In this document: positions 17,016-25,635 of the stretch, piece by piece | Position numbering within the stretch: the stretch's first letter is position 1 | How the letters are laid out: each line of letters begins with the position of its first letter | From: Chloroflexota bacterium | GTDB taxonomy: Bacteria; Chloroflexota; Limnocylindria; Limnocylindrales; CSP1-4 | Direction of reading: 5' to 3' | DNA length: 64,000 nt | NCBI GenBank assembly: GCA_021783095.1 | Contig: JAJXUG010000006.1 | Coordinates: 1-64,000, forward strand | The notes under the pieces: model-generated | Told to the model about the DNA's origin: nothing | Database searches by the model: none | The model's input: the letters and a program-made list of their open reading frames with translations, nothing else | Translations under genes and position numbers: made by a program

Positions 17016-17204
17016 CTAGTTGAGCCTGCGCGTGTAGCCGCAGATCTCGCAGTGCGCGATGCCCGCCGTCTCGTCGATGATGAGAAAGCTGGTGCAGCCG
17101 TTGGTCGAGCAGTACAGGCGCGTGGCCTGGGCGACCCGACGGCGCATCCGGCGCATCGAGGATGCGCGGTGCGCCACGGCATTCGTGGTGGAGCGCGAGA
17201 GCAT
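17016..17204 (-). CDS. Small zinc-ribbon protein behind an SOS-box-like site
   Basis: A 62-residue basic protein. The last 32 residues form a putative one-zinc ribbon, LYCSTNGCTSFLIIDE then HCEICGYTRRLN, with ligands CxxxxC and CxxC. The N-terminal half is Arg-rich (MRRMRRRVAQATR). I do not recognise the family; it is not a convincing bL32 or bL36 ribosomal protein. The ATG at 17204 has AAGGAA 10 nt upstream. About 180 nt further upstream is TTGACA followed directly by the palindrome GAACAGGCGTTC, resembling a LexA-controlled promoter. Damage-inducible expression is therefore possible. Function is unknown. Confidence 0.7.
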   Translation of the reverse strand: MLSRSTTNAVAHRASSMRRMRRRVAQATRLYCSTNGCTSFLIIDETAGIAHCEICGYTRRLN

Positions 17205-17529
17205 GTGGACGGTGTTCCTTTCCGGGGCCCCGTCGGGTTGGGACGGTGTGCCCTGCCGCTCCAACGGCCGTGACATGCGGAGGCCGGAGCAGCGTTCTTG
17301 GGCCCGGTGCGGCAGCGGATTTCGCGGTGTTGGCGAAGGCCTTGTGGCCGCAATCCATCGGGCGATAGGTAGAGCATGGGGGTGAACAGGCGTTCCTGTC
17401 AAGTGCCCCGATCGGCGGATGACGCCAAGCGACAGGGCCAGCCGCTCGGGGAACCACGGCTGGCAGGCGATCGTCTGGCCCACGGGCAGCCCGCCACTCC
17501 ATCGCCACTCCGACCCATGGTGCAGCCCG
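17205..17529. other. Divergent intergenic region
   Basis: A 325-bp spacer between the minus-strand zinc-ribbon gene and the plus-strand META lipoprotein gene. It carries the SOS-box-like palindrome and a minus-strand -35 element at 17384-17402. I find no supported gene inside it. Confidence 0.5.
17373..17402 (-). promoter_or_regulatory. Promoter with embedded SOS (LexA) box candidate
   Basis: On the minus strand TTGACA (complement of 17397-17402) is followed within 1 nt by GAACGCCTGTTC (complement of 17384-17395). This matches the Gram-positive LexA pattern GAAC-N4-GTTC and lies inside the promoter spacer. A weak -10, CATGCT, lies 18 bp after the -35. LexA binding is an inference. Confidence 0.55.
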
Positions 17530-18381
17530 ATGCGCGCTCGACCCACTCTCCGCTCAGTCCTCCTCCTGGCACTCACGGGGGCCCTGCTCGCGGCGTGTGG
17601 CGCCACCGGCGCTGGGGCCGGCTCAGGAGGCGCCCAGGCCCGGACACCCTCGGCACCGAACCCCCCGTCGGTCGCCGGCGGGTTCATGGTCGGCAACCGC
17701 ACCTTCGTCTCCACCGGCGTCACTGGCCACCAGCTCGTGGCCGGCACGAGGGTGACGCTGACCTTCCGCGACGCCACGCTCTCCGCGAGTGCGGGCTGCA
17801 ACTCGATGAGCGGCGAGTACCACATCGTGGGCAGCACCCTCTCCGTCGGGAGCCTGGCGACCACCGAGATGGGCTGCGACGCCGACCGCATGGCCCAGGA
17901 CGCCTGGCTCGCGACGTTTCTGCCGGGCGCAGCCTTCTCGGTCGGCGACGGGCTCACGCTGACCAACGGGACCGTGACGGTGAAGCTCGCCTTCAAGGAG
18001 GTCCCGAACCCGCCGCTCGAGGGCACCTACTGGGTCGTGGACGGCCTGGTCTCGGGTGACGCGGTGTCCTCGGTGCCGGCGAGCATCGGGGCGATCCTCC
18101 ACGTCGACGGCGGCCGCCTCGAGCTCCGGGCCGGGTGCAACCGGGGCACGGGCACCGTGACGGTGGCGGCCGGCACGCTCACGTTCGGCGCCATCAACCT
18201 CACCAAGAAGGCCTGCGCCCCGGACGTCATGTCAGTTGAGCGGCACGTGACGGCGGTCTTGGCCGGCACCACGCCCTTCGCCATCGACGGCGACACCCTC
18301 ACGATCGCTGCCGCGGGCGCGAGGGGACTCATCCTCAAGGCCGGCACGGCCCCGGTCCCGAGCGACCCCGGCCCCAGCTGA
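17530..18381 (+). CDS. META-domain lipoprotein, two repeats
   Basis: A 283-residue exported lipoprotein. The signal peptide ends in a lipobox LAAC (Cys near residue 21), then a Gly/Ala/Ser linker. Two META (HslJ-like) domains follow. The first has SAGCNSMSGEYHIVGSTLSV and TEMGCD near residues 95-120. The second has LRAGCNRGTGTVTV and TKKACAPD near 200-235. Both show the GCN and late-Cys pattern of the family. META/HslJ proteins are linked to heat and antibiotic tolerance in enterobacteria, but this role is not transferable with confidence. The ATG at 17530 is chosen because the signal peptide begins there. It is convergent with the kinase gene, separated by 18 bp. Confidence 0.88.
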   Translation: MRARPTLRSVLLLALTGALLAACGATGAGAGSGGAQARTPSAPNPPSVAGGFMVGNRTFVSTGVTGHQLVAGTRVTLTFRDATLSASAGCNSMSGEYHIVGSTLSVGSLATTEMGCDADRMAQDAWLATFLPGAAFSVGDGLTLTNGTVTVKLAFKEVPNPPLEGTYWVVDGLVSGDAVSSVPASIGAILHVDGGRLELRAGCNRGTGTVTVAAGTLTFGAINLTKKACAPDVMSVERHVTAVLAGTTPFAIDGDTLTIAAAGARGLILKAGTAPVPSDPGPS

Positions 18382-18399
18382 GCGCGTCCCCGGCTCCCG

Positions 18400-19920
18400 C
18401 TACACCTCCGGCGGATACCCGGTGATCCGGCGGATCTCGCGGTAGAGCGGCTGGAGCTGCCCGTACAGCCGCAGGTAGACGGTGCGGTACAGCTCCTCGT
18501 AGACGGCGTGCGCAGCGGGGTTCGGGTCGCGGGTCTCGGCGGTGCGGGTCATCGCGGCCACGGCGATCTCGAACGAGGGGTGCAGCCCCAGCCCCACCGC
18601 GGCGTCGATCGCCGCCCCCAGGCCGCTCGTCTCGTGGGTGTGCGGCCGCTTCGCCGGCAGCCCGAACACGTCGGCGACGAGCTGGACCGCCGCCGGGCTC
18701 TGGCTGCGCCCCGTCCGCTCCATGCCCTCGCGCAGCGCGTACGCGAGACCCTCGAGGATCGCGCGGTAGAGGTGGGCGCGGGTGTGGACGTCGCCCCAGC
18801 CGATGACCGCGCCCTTCGCCTCGGGTCCCGGGATCCGCACGCCGGGCGACCAGTACGGCTGCAGCACGAGGCCCATCGACCCCGGCGGGGTGGCCGCGAC
18901 GAGCTCGTCGAACAGGCTCTCCGTGTCCACGCCCAGCTCGCGCGCCCTCGCAACCTCGGCCGCCCCGAACTCACGCTTGAACCACTCGATCATCCAGAAC
19001 CCGCGGTAGACCTGGACCTCGAGGCTGAACGTGCCCGGCACCGCCGCCGGGTAGGGCGGCACCAGCGGGATGACCTCGAGGTAGCGGCGGTGCGTGGTGT
19101 TGAACGTCGCCGTCGTGCCGAGCGAGATCGCGCCGATGTGCGGCTCGAGCGCCCCCGAGCCCAGCACCTCGCACGCCTTGTCGCCCGCGGCTGCGACCAG
19201 CGGCAGGCCGGCGGGGATGCCCGTCGCCTCGGCTGCCGCGGCCGTGATCTGGCCGATGACGGACCCGGGCGGGACGAGCTCGGGCAGCCACTCGCGCCTG
19301 ACCGGGACGGCCAGCCACTTCCAGTCGCCCTCGTCCGCCCAGCGCAGCCCCCGATAGTCGAACGGGAGATAGCCGACCTGGGCGGCGACGCTGTCGGCGA
19401 AGCGCCCGGTGAGCCGATGGACGAGAAAGCCCGACAGGAGCAGGTAGTGGCGGACGCGGGCCCACATCGCGGGCTCCCCGCGGGCGAGGACGTTGGCCTC
19501 GGCCTCCGCCTGGAACGTGGCGACGGTCTCGGTCGCGCGCGCGGCCTTGAACTTGAGGCCCCAGCTGCCGCCGATCCGGGGCAGGCCCTCGGCGCGGCAG
19601 CGGTCCAGCCACACCATCGCGCGACGCAGGGGCTCGCCCGCCTCGTCGACGGGGACGACCGTGCCGCGCTGGGTCGTCAGGGCCAGGCCGGCGATCGAGC
19701 CTTTGTCGACCCCCGGCTGCTCCCAGAGCGCGCGCGTGGCTTCGCCCAGCGCCCGCCAGTAGAGGTCCGCGTCCTGCTCACAGCAGCCAGGCGGTCCCGG
19801 GACGTACGGCTCGATGGGAACCTTCGTCCGGGCGACGAGGTTGCCGGCCGGGTCGAAGACCATCGCCCGGACACTCTGGGTGCCGACGTCGAGCGCGAGG
19901 ACCCGGTCGGCGCCGGTCAT
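18400..19920 (-). CDS. FGGY-family carbohydrate kinase lacking the C-terminal GGG motif
   Basis: A 506-residue sugar or polyol kinase of the FGGY family. The phosphate-1 motif is LALDVGTQSVRAMVFD at residue 8, and the catalytic-Asp loop includes AAAGDKACEVLGSGALEP near 247. The C-terminal domain has ILEGLAYALREGMERTG followed immediately by RSQSPAAVQLVADVFGLP. In other members about 10-15 residues containing the GGG adenosine-binding signature lie between these two blocks; they are missing here in frame. The start ATG overlaps the upstream oxidase stop as ATGA. Coupling to an alkylglycerone-phosphate-synthase-like enzyme suggests a glycerol- or triose-type substrate, but this is inference. 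Loss of the GGG loop may impair ATP binding. Confidence 0.87.
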   Translation of the reverse strand: MTGADRVLALDVGTQSVRAMVFDPAGNLVARTKVPIEPYVPGPPGCCEQDADLYWRALGEATRALWEQPGVDKGSIAGLALTTQRGTVVPVDEAGEPLRRAMVWLDRCRAEGLPRIGGSWGLKFKAARATETVATFQAEAEANVLARGEPAMWARVRHYLLLSGFLVHRLTGRFADSVAAQVGYLPFDYRGLRWADEGDWKWLAVPVRREWLPELVPPGSVIGQITAAAAEATGIPAGLPLVAAAGDKACEVLGSGALEPHIGAISLGTTATFNTTHRRYLEVIPLVPPYPAAVPGTFSLEVQVYRGFWMIEWFKREFGAAEVARARELGVDTESLFDELVAATPPGSMGLVLQPYWSPGVRIPGPEAKGAVIGWGDVHTRAHLYRAILEGLAYALREGMERTGRSQSPAAVQLVADVFGLPAKRPHTHETSGLGAAIDAAVGLGLHPSFEIAVAAMTRTAETRDPNPAAHAVYEELYRTVYLRLYGQLQPLYREIRRITGYPPEV

Positions 19921-21524
19921 CCGGGGTCGTCCGCCAGGAGGACGCCCGGGTTCATCATCCCGTCGGGGTCGAAGGTTCGGACCACGGCCCGAAGCGCGGC
20001 CATCCCCAGCGGCCCCTTCTCGTCGGCCAGGTACGGCGCGTGGTCCACGCCCACGCCATGGTGGTGGCTGATCGTCGCGCCGTCGGCGCGGATCGTCTGG
20101 CTCGCGGCCGCCTTGAGCGCTCGCCAGCGGGCCATCGTCTCGTCCGGGTCTGGCGCGAGCCGGAAGATGTAGGTGATGTACAGGCTCGAGCCCGACGGGT
20201 ACAGGTGCGAGAGGTGCGTGAACACGTGAACCGTCTCGCCCCACGGTGCGAGCGCGCTGCCGAGGGCAGCCTCGATCCGGGCGAGGAGCCCGGGGACGTG
20301 CGCCCAGTCGGTCGCGGTCTCGAGCGTGTCCGAGGCGTAGCCGGCCGACCACAGCGCGTTGCGCAGGTACGGCGAGCGGAACCGGGTCTTCGACCAGGCG
20401 GCGGCGAGCGCAGGGAGGCGGATGCCGCCGTGCCCGCCGAGGACCGCCTTGGCCTCGTCCGCGGCCGCCTTCGCCGTGCGCCTCCGCCCGGCCACACCGC
20501 AGAGCACGAGCACCCAGTCGGCCGGCAGGCGCCGCGCCCGGATGTAGGCGCCCAGGGCGCGCGTCTGGGCGGGCTTCTCGGCGAACGCGAGCAGCGTGCG
20601 GGTCTCGGCCAGGGTCGAGAGCCGCAGGAGCGAGAGGCCGGGCCGTGTCTGGACGAGCTGGCGGACGGCGTCCACCGCGGCGGGCCAGGCGGGCAGCGCC
20701 CATGCCGCCATGCCCTCGACCTCGGGGTTGGGGCTGGCCCGCAGGGTGGCCTCGGTCAGGATCCCGAGGCGACCCTCCGACCCGAGCACCAGCTGGCGCA
20801 GGTCCGGGCCGGCGGCCGAGGCCGGATACGGCTGCATGGCCAGGGTTCCGGCGGGAGCCTCCAGCGTGCCGCCGGCGAACAGCTGCTCGATGCGCCCGGC
20901 GCCGAGGCTCTTGAGCCCCGAGCCGCGTGCCGCCACCCAGCCGCCGACCGTCGCGAGCTCCCAGCTCTGCGGCTCGTGGCCGATGACCAGGCCGTGACCG
21001 GCGAGGAGCGTGGCCAGCGCGGGGCCGGTCGTCCCCGCCAGCACGCTCACGAGTCCGCTCTGCCCGTCAACGTTGCGCACGCCGACGAGGCCGCCGAGGT
21101 CCACGGTGATCAGCGGGTCGGGTCCGGGGCGCGCGCTCACGCCCCCGACGACGCTCGTCCCGCCCCCGTAGGGGATCAGCCTGGCGCCGACGGACCGAGC
21201 ATGGTCGATCAGCGCGCGGACGTCGGAGGTCTCGACTGGCCGCGCCACGGCGTCGGGGACCGCCTCGAGCCGGCCGTACCGCAGGGCTGCGAGGTCCGGC
21301 AGGCTCTGGCCGCGGGCCCGGCGGACGCGCATCTCGGCGTCGGTGGTGACGTGGAGCTCCTCGACAGGCTCGAGGCGCGACGGCGGGACCGCCCCGACCA
21401 CCTCCGCCAAGGTCGCCTCGCGCGGGGGTCTCCCCGGGCCGAGGCTCGACTCCAGCAGCTTCCGCCCGCCCCCGCCGAGCGAGGTGGTGTCGCCCTCGTC
21501 GCCCCACCCGTTCCAGCTCCGCAT
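19917..21524 (-). CDS. FAD-binding oxidase, alkylglycerone-phosphate synthase-like
   Basis: A 535-residue flavoprotein of the vanillyl-alcohol-oxidase/PCMH superfamily. The opening MRSWNGWGDEGD is characteristic of bacterial alkyldihydroxyacetonephosphate synthase homologues. The FAD domain has ARLIPYGGGTSVVGG near residue 145, and the second FAD motif ELATVGGWVAARGSGLKSLG near 218. The C-terminus carries the His cluster TISHHHGVGVDH near 490 and DPDGMMNPGVLL. Despite the name, many bacterial homologues act as D-lactate or glycolate-type dehydrogenases, so ether-lipid synthesis is not assured. It overlaps the FGGY kinase start by 4 nt. Confidence 0.9.
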   Translation of the reverse strand: MRSWNGWGDEGDTTSLGGGGRKLLESSLGPGRPPREATLAEVVGAVPPSRLEPVEELHVTTDAEMRVRRARGQSLPDLAALRYGRLEAVPDAVARPVETSDVRALIDHARSVGARLIPYGGGTSVVGGVSARPGPDPLITVDLGGLVGVRNVDGQSGLVSVLAGTTGPALATLLAGHGLVIGHEPQSWELATVGGWVAARGSGLKSLGAGRIEQLFAGGTLEAPAGTLAMQPYPASAAGPDLRQLVLGSEGRLGILTEATLRASPNPEVEGMAAWALPAWPAAVDAVRQLVQTRPGLSLLRLSTLAETRTLLAFAEKPAQTRALGAYIRARRLPADWVLVLCGVAGRRRTAKAAADEAKAVLGGHGGIRLPALAAAWSKTRFRSPYLRNALWSAGYASDTLETATDWAHVPGLLARIEAALGSALAPWGETVHVFTHLSHLYPSGSSLYITYIFRLAPDPDETMARWRALKAAASQTIRADGATISHHHGVGVDHAPYLADEKGPLGMAALRAVVRTFDPDGMMNPGVLLADDPG

Positions 21525-22390
21525 GCACCCATCGTGCCACTCGCAGGCACCGCGCGAGGGTCCGCTCCGTGCGGCGGCATCCGCTCCGCCCGGCGGACCC
21601 GCCTGCCTCCACCCCGCCTGGGCGTCAGACTGCCTGGTGCCGAGGCCCACCACCGCCCATGGCTGCCGCCCCGCCGCCCACGTCTCGCCAGCGACTCAAC
21701 CGCGCCGATTCCACGCTTGAGCTGGCCGGTGACCCATCCGCCAGAGGGCATCTGCGAGATGCTTCCGGTTTCGCAGAAGCATCGCTCCGAGTGCCCGTCA
21801 GCGGCATACGCGGAGCCTGACGGCGATCGACCAAGGCTCGCCGACGGCCACGCTGGCAGCCATGCAGCGCTCGGACGCCCCGCTCTTCGGCGACCTCCAC
21901 AGATCCGGTCTGCCGCCTCTGCGCACTGGCCCGTCGGCGGCTTTCGCGCGCCGCCAACGGCTCGGGACGGGTCCTCCGTCGGCGTCGAACACGTGGGATG
22001 CGGCCACCCGCCCCCGACCAGAGGCGGGCCGCCCAACGGTGGGACGCATCGGCCGCCAATACGGCATCACCCGGCCGCCGCAGCGGCGGGCGTGCCCCGC
22101 CGCGCGCGTCGCTCCCCGTCACCGCGGGTCGATCGTTCCGCCAGATCGGAAGCATCTCGACCCCCAGCCCTGCCGACGATGTGTCCCGGCGGCTCCCGCA
22201 CGACCGCGACGCGCGAGCTCGGCGGAGGCGATTGGTTGGGCGGCGATGTCCGCGAGGTCGGGCCGCATCCAGCCACGATGGAGTGGACGGCCCCGGCCGG
22301 GGCCGCGCGTGCGGCGGAGCCGGGACGCTTGCTGGGCCGGGACGCAGGCGGAGCCGGGACGCTGGCTGGGGCTGATCTGCCGGCCCGGCC
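21525..22390. other. 866-bp region without a supported gene
   Basis: All reading frames here are Pro/Arg/Gly-rich shadows without family motifs. It holds a perfect 8-bp hairpin, GATGCTTC (21758-21765) with GAAGCATC (21776-21783), and an imperfect direct repeat at 22313-22370. Parts look less GC-biased at third positions than the neighbouring genes, so it may be a decayed gene. Confidence 0.5.
22313..22370. repeat. 24-bp direct repeat, two copies
   Basis: GGCGGAGCCGGGACGCTTGC plus TGGG (22313-22336) recurs at 22347-22370 with one mismatch (T to G). The copies have a 34-bp period. The repeat lies just downstream of the SCO1664-type gene. Confidence 0.7.
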
Positions 22391-23230
22391 TCAGACCGGC
22401 GGCCAGGGCAGGGCTGGGCGCCGGGGGTCGGGCTGGGGGAACACGCCGGAGGCCAGGAGCCCGTCCAGCCGGCGGGCCGTCGCCCGGACCTCGATCCGCT
22501 CGAGCAGCTCGCGCAGCGCCGCGCCGAGGTCGTCATCGAGGCGGGCCCGCAGCCGGCGGAGGACGGCCGCCTCCTCGTCGGCGAACGGCTCGCCACGCCA
22601 CCCCCAGAGCACGGTCCGCAGCTTCGGCACGGGCGAGAACGTGACCCCGTGGTCAACACCGTAGATGTGGCCGCCGGGCACGGGCAGCAGGTGCCCCGCC
22701 TTGCGGTCAGTGTTGTTGACCGCTGCGTCGAAGACCGCGATCCGGCGCAGGCGCGGATCTGACGCATTCACCAGGTCGACCGGGTCCACCTCAGGGTCGG
22801 TTCGGATCCACAGCTGGAGCATGCCCTCGCCCACCGGCCCGTCGCGCAGGACGGTGGGCGGGACGATGCCCCAGCCGGTGGCCTGCGAGGCGGCGAACGA
22901 CGCCACCTCGCGCCGGGCGAGGGTGCCGGTGGGGAAGTCGGAGAGCGGCCGCTCGCCGATGACCGGCTTGTGGATCACCGCGGCCTCGACGCCGTCGCCG
23001 CGCACGACGCCCAGCAGCGCGTTGTTGGACGAGACCCAGAGCCGGCCGATGAGCTCGAGCTCGCCGCCTGCGAGCAGCGCGAGCGCCTCGTCCACCGGCA
23101 GCGCCGGCATCGGCAGGCCGAGTGATTCGACCGTGGTCCCGGCCGCCTCCTCGGCGTCGGCCTCCGCCTCGTCCTCGAGTTCGTCGGCGAGCTCCGCCTC
23201 GAACGTGAACTCGTCGGCCTCGTCCGTCAT
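22391..23230 (-). CDS. SCO1664-family protein (PI3/PI4-kinase-like fold)
   Basis: A 279-residue protein of the SCO1664 family (TIGR03843), distantly similar to phosphatidylinositol 3/4-kinase catalytic domains. After an acidic N-terminal stretch come LPVDEALALLAGGELELIGR, VIHKPVIGERPLSDFPTG, and the kinase-like active-site block IAVFDAAVNNTDRKAGHLL near residue 170, with HIYGVDHGVTF following. ATG 23230 is used; a GTG two codons upstream is possible. The DUF3090 gene lies 10 bp upstream on the same strand, the usual pairing. In many Actinobacteria a phosphoglycerate-mutase-like protein completes the cluster and is absent here. The biochemical role is unknown. Confidence 0.88.
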   Translation of the reverse strand: MTDEADEFTFEAELADELEDEAEADAEEAAGTTVESLGLPMPALPVDEALALLAGGELELIGRLWVSSNNALLGVVRGDGVEAAVIHKPVIGERPLSDFPTGTLARREVASFAASQATGWGIVPPTVLRDGPVGEGMLQLWIRTDPEVDPVDLVNASDPRLRRIAVFDAAVNNTDRKAGHLLPVPGGHIYGVDHGVTFSPVPKLRTVLWGWRGEPFADEEAAVLRRLRARLDDDLGAALRELLERIEVRATARRLDGLLASGVFPQPDPRRPALPWPPV

Positions 23231-23240
23231 CGGCACGTCG

Positions 23241-23801
23241 TCAGTTCAGGAGGTGGCCGTTCCGGCGCGGGCAGAGGTGGCCCTGGGGGTCCAGCGGCTG
23301 GCCGCACAGCGGGCACGGCGGCCGGCCGGCCGCCAGCACGCGGACCGCGCGGGCCACGAACCGGCGAGCCTCGGCCGGGGAGAACCGCACCCGCAGGAGA
23401 TCGGGCCCGTCCTCCGACTCGTCGTCCTCCTCCGACTCGTCGTCCTCCTCCTCGTCGCCGGTGAGTTCGCGGGCCTCGAGGATCAGCAGCTCGTCGACCG
23501 TGTCCCAGCCCAGTGACAGCGTCCCGACGCGGAAGACCTCGTTGATCGGCTCGTCGAGGGCAGCGGTGTCGCCGACCTCGCCCTCCACCTCGGCCGCGTC
23601 CTCGATGCCCCGCCGCTCCAGCTCCTCCAGCAGCTCGATCAGGCGCTGGGCGAGGGCGGCGACCTGCACCTTCTCGAGCGCGACCGACACCACGCGCGTC
23701 CCGTCTTTCGCCTGGAGGAAGAACACGCGGTTGCCCGGAGCACCCACGGTCCCGGCCACGAACCGTTCCGGCATGTCGAAGAGATGGCGTCGTCGAGGCA
23801 T
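23241..23801 (-). CDS. DUF3090 (TIGR03847) protein
   Basis: A 186-residue protein of the DUF3090/TIGR03847 family, the standard partner of SCO1664 proteins. The N-terminus HLFDMPERFVAGTVGAPGNR and the FFLQAKDGTRVVSVALEKVQ block are diagnostic. A long Asp/Glu-rich insert lies near residues 110-130 and the protein ends in a zinc-knuckle-like CPLCGQPLDPQGHLCPRRNGH. TAACCT lies 10 nt before the ATG. It probably heads a two-gene operon with the SCO1664-type gene. Function is unknown. Confidence 0.9.
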   Translation of the reverse strand: MPRRRHLFDMPERFVAGTVGAPGNRVFFLQAKDGTRVVSVALEKVQVAALAQRLIELLEELERRGIEDAAEVEGEVGDTAALDEPINEVFRVGTLSLGWDTVDELLILEARELTGDEEEDDESEEDDESEDGPDLLRVRFSPAEARRFVARAVRVLAAGRPPCPLCGQPLDPQGHLCPRRNGHLLN

Positions 23802-23830
23802 CAGGCCATCGAGGTTACCCGAACTCCGGC

Positions 23831-25507
23831 TCAGGCGACCTGCACGGCGATCTGGTGGTGGCCGCGGGCACCGTCAGGGTCCGGCGGCGTGACGCGGTCG
23901 GTCTGGACGGCACCGGTGCCGTCGGTGGCGCGGACCTCGAGGATGTGCTGGCCGCTGGCCGCCTGCCAGACCCATTTCCACTGGACCCAGGTCGCGGCCG
24001 AGAGTTCCGTGGCGAGCGTCGCGGTCTGCCAGGCGCCACGGTCGACGCGGACCTCGACCTTGGAGATGCCCCGGTCGGGCGCCCACGCGACGCCGGCCAC
24101 CGCGACGGGGCCGGCATTGACGCTGCCCCCGTCGTGCGGCACGTCGATCCGCGACTGCGTGAGGATCGGCGCCTCCTTCGCCCAGCCGCGCGGCACCCAG
24201 TAGGCGTCGATCGCCTCGAGCGTGGTGAGCTGGATCTCCTTGAGCCACTTCGTGGCGGAGACGTAGCCGTACAGGCCCGGGACGATGAGGCGGGCGGGGA
24301 AGCCGTGCTCCGCGGGGAGCGGCGCGTCGTTCATCTTGACCGCGATGACGGCGTCGCGGGGATGCGCCGGGTCATGGAGCCACGACGTGGGGAACCCGGC
24401 CGTCCAGCCGTCGACGCTGCGCGGGACGATCTGCGTGGCGCCCGCCTGGACGCCCGCCATCGCCAGGACGTCGGCCAGCTTCGGGCCGGTCCACTTGGCG
24501 TTGCCGACCAGGTTGCCGCCGACCTCGTTGGACACGCAGGCGATGGTCACGTAGCGCTCGATGAGCGGCAGCTGGACGAGCTCGGCGAAGGTGAGGTTGA
24601 CCTCCTTGTCGACCATGCCGAAGACGCGCAGGCTCCAGCCGCTGACATCGACAGACGGGGTGATCAGCTCGGTGTCGATCCGGTAGAACTGGTCATTGGG
24701 GACGATGACCGGCGTGATGCCGGGCACGTTGAACGAGGCGTCGGGGCCGGGGGCGGGCGCCGGGTCGACGGCCTGGCGGATGGTCAGGCGAGCGTTGGCA
24801 CCGCCCGAGCCGTTGGAGCCGGTGCCACCGCCGAAGGCGTCGCCGGCCGTCGCGTCGGCTCGTCCGCTCAGCATCGTCCGGCCGACGGCGCCGCCGACGA
24901 GCGCGAGCGCCCCGAGGGCCCCGGCCTGGAGCAGGAACCCGCGTCGGCCGCGAAGGTCCGAGGCGTCTGTGGGACGCTCCGGGCGCGGCGCCGCTCCGCG
25001 CGGTGCGGCGGCGAGAAGCACCACGAGCGCCTGCAGGCCGATGCCGGCCTCGAGCGCCGCCGCGATCACGACGAGCGGCCCGGTCGCCGTGGGGTCGCGC
25101 AGCGATGCGAGCCCTCCGACCGCGACGAGCGCGACGATCGCCCACCCGGCGAACGCGAGGCGCCGGCGGGCCAGCAGGCCGATCCCCGCGCCCAGCGCAA
25201 GCACGACCAGCGTGACGAGCACCAGGATCGCCGTCTTGTCGTTCGTGCCGAACAGCGAGATGACGACGTCCTTGCTCCCGGGGGGCGCGAAGTCGATGGC
25301 CGCGCTGCCGACGGCGGCGACCGGGGAGGGGAGTCCGTTGAGGAGGCCGGCGAGCAGCTCCCCGGTGGCGAGGGCGGTGCCGGCGGCGACGAGGCCGCCC
25401 AGCGCGGCGAACGCGACGGGGACGCGCCTGGCGGGGCCGACGGCGGAGGCTGTGCTGGCCGGAGTCGCGGACGCGGGTCTGGCCTGGGCGGCGGGGTGGT
25501 CAGTCAC
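23831..25507 (-). CDS. Membrane-anchored sulfite oxidase-like molybdopterin protein
   Basis: A 558-residue protein. Residues about 20-180 hold four hydrophobic helices. A Tat-like segment RGRRGFLLQAGALGALALVG follows, then an oxidoreductase molybdopterin domain. The molybdenum-coordinating Cys lies in VTIACVSNEVGG near residue 315, with SWLHDPAHPRD and NDAPLPAEHGFPARLIVPG following. The C-terminal Mo-co dimerisation domain includes WVQWKWVWQAASGQHILEVR. Homologues oxidise sulfite or reduce oxidised methionine on the outer face of the membrane; the true substrate is unknown. The start is GTG 25507, and a GTG at 25603 is possible. It lies 218 bp downstream of the ABC permease with a hairpin between. 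Confidence 0.88.
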   Translation of the reverse strand: MTDHPAAQARPASATPASTASAVGPARRVPVAFAALGGLVAAGTALATGELLAGLLNGLPSPVAAVGSAAIDFAPPGSKDVVISLFGTNDKTAILVLVTLVVLALGAGIGLLARRRLAFAGWAIVALVAVGGLASLRDPTATGPLVVIAAALEAGIGLQALVVLLAAAPRGAAPRPERPTDASDLRGRRGFLLQAGALGALALVGGAVGRTMLSGRADATAGDAFGGGTGSNGSGGANARLTIRQAVDPAPAPGPDASFNVPGITPVIVPNDQFYRIDTELITPSVDVSGWSLRVFGMVDKEVNLTFAELVQLPLIERYVTIACVSNEVGGNLVGNAKWTGPKLADVLAMAGVQAGATQIVPRSVDGWTAGFPTSWLHDPAHPRDAVIAVKMNDAPLPAEHGFPARLIVPGLYGYVSATKWLKEIQLTTLEAIDAYWVPRGWAKEAPILTQSRIDVPHDGGSVNAGPVAVAGVAWAPDRGISKVEVRVDRGAWQTATLATELSAATWVQWKWVWQAASGQHILEVRATDGTGAVQTDRVTPPDPDGARGHHQIAVQVA

Positions 25508-25635
25508 GGGGACGCTCGTGTGCTCATCTGCCGGGTGGTTCGCTCGGATCGTGCCATCGGATCGCCGGCGGGCCGCAACCGTCGCATCCTGCCGTGACAG
25601 CACGATGACATGCCACCGTGGCAGCGTGATGGCAC

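Noticed and set aside
17016-17204. Ribosomal protein bL32 or bL36.
   Set aside because: The zinc-ligand spacing and N-terminus do not match either protein; only the ribbon and basic character are similar.
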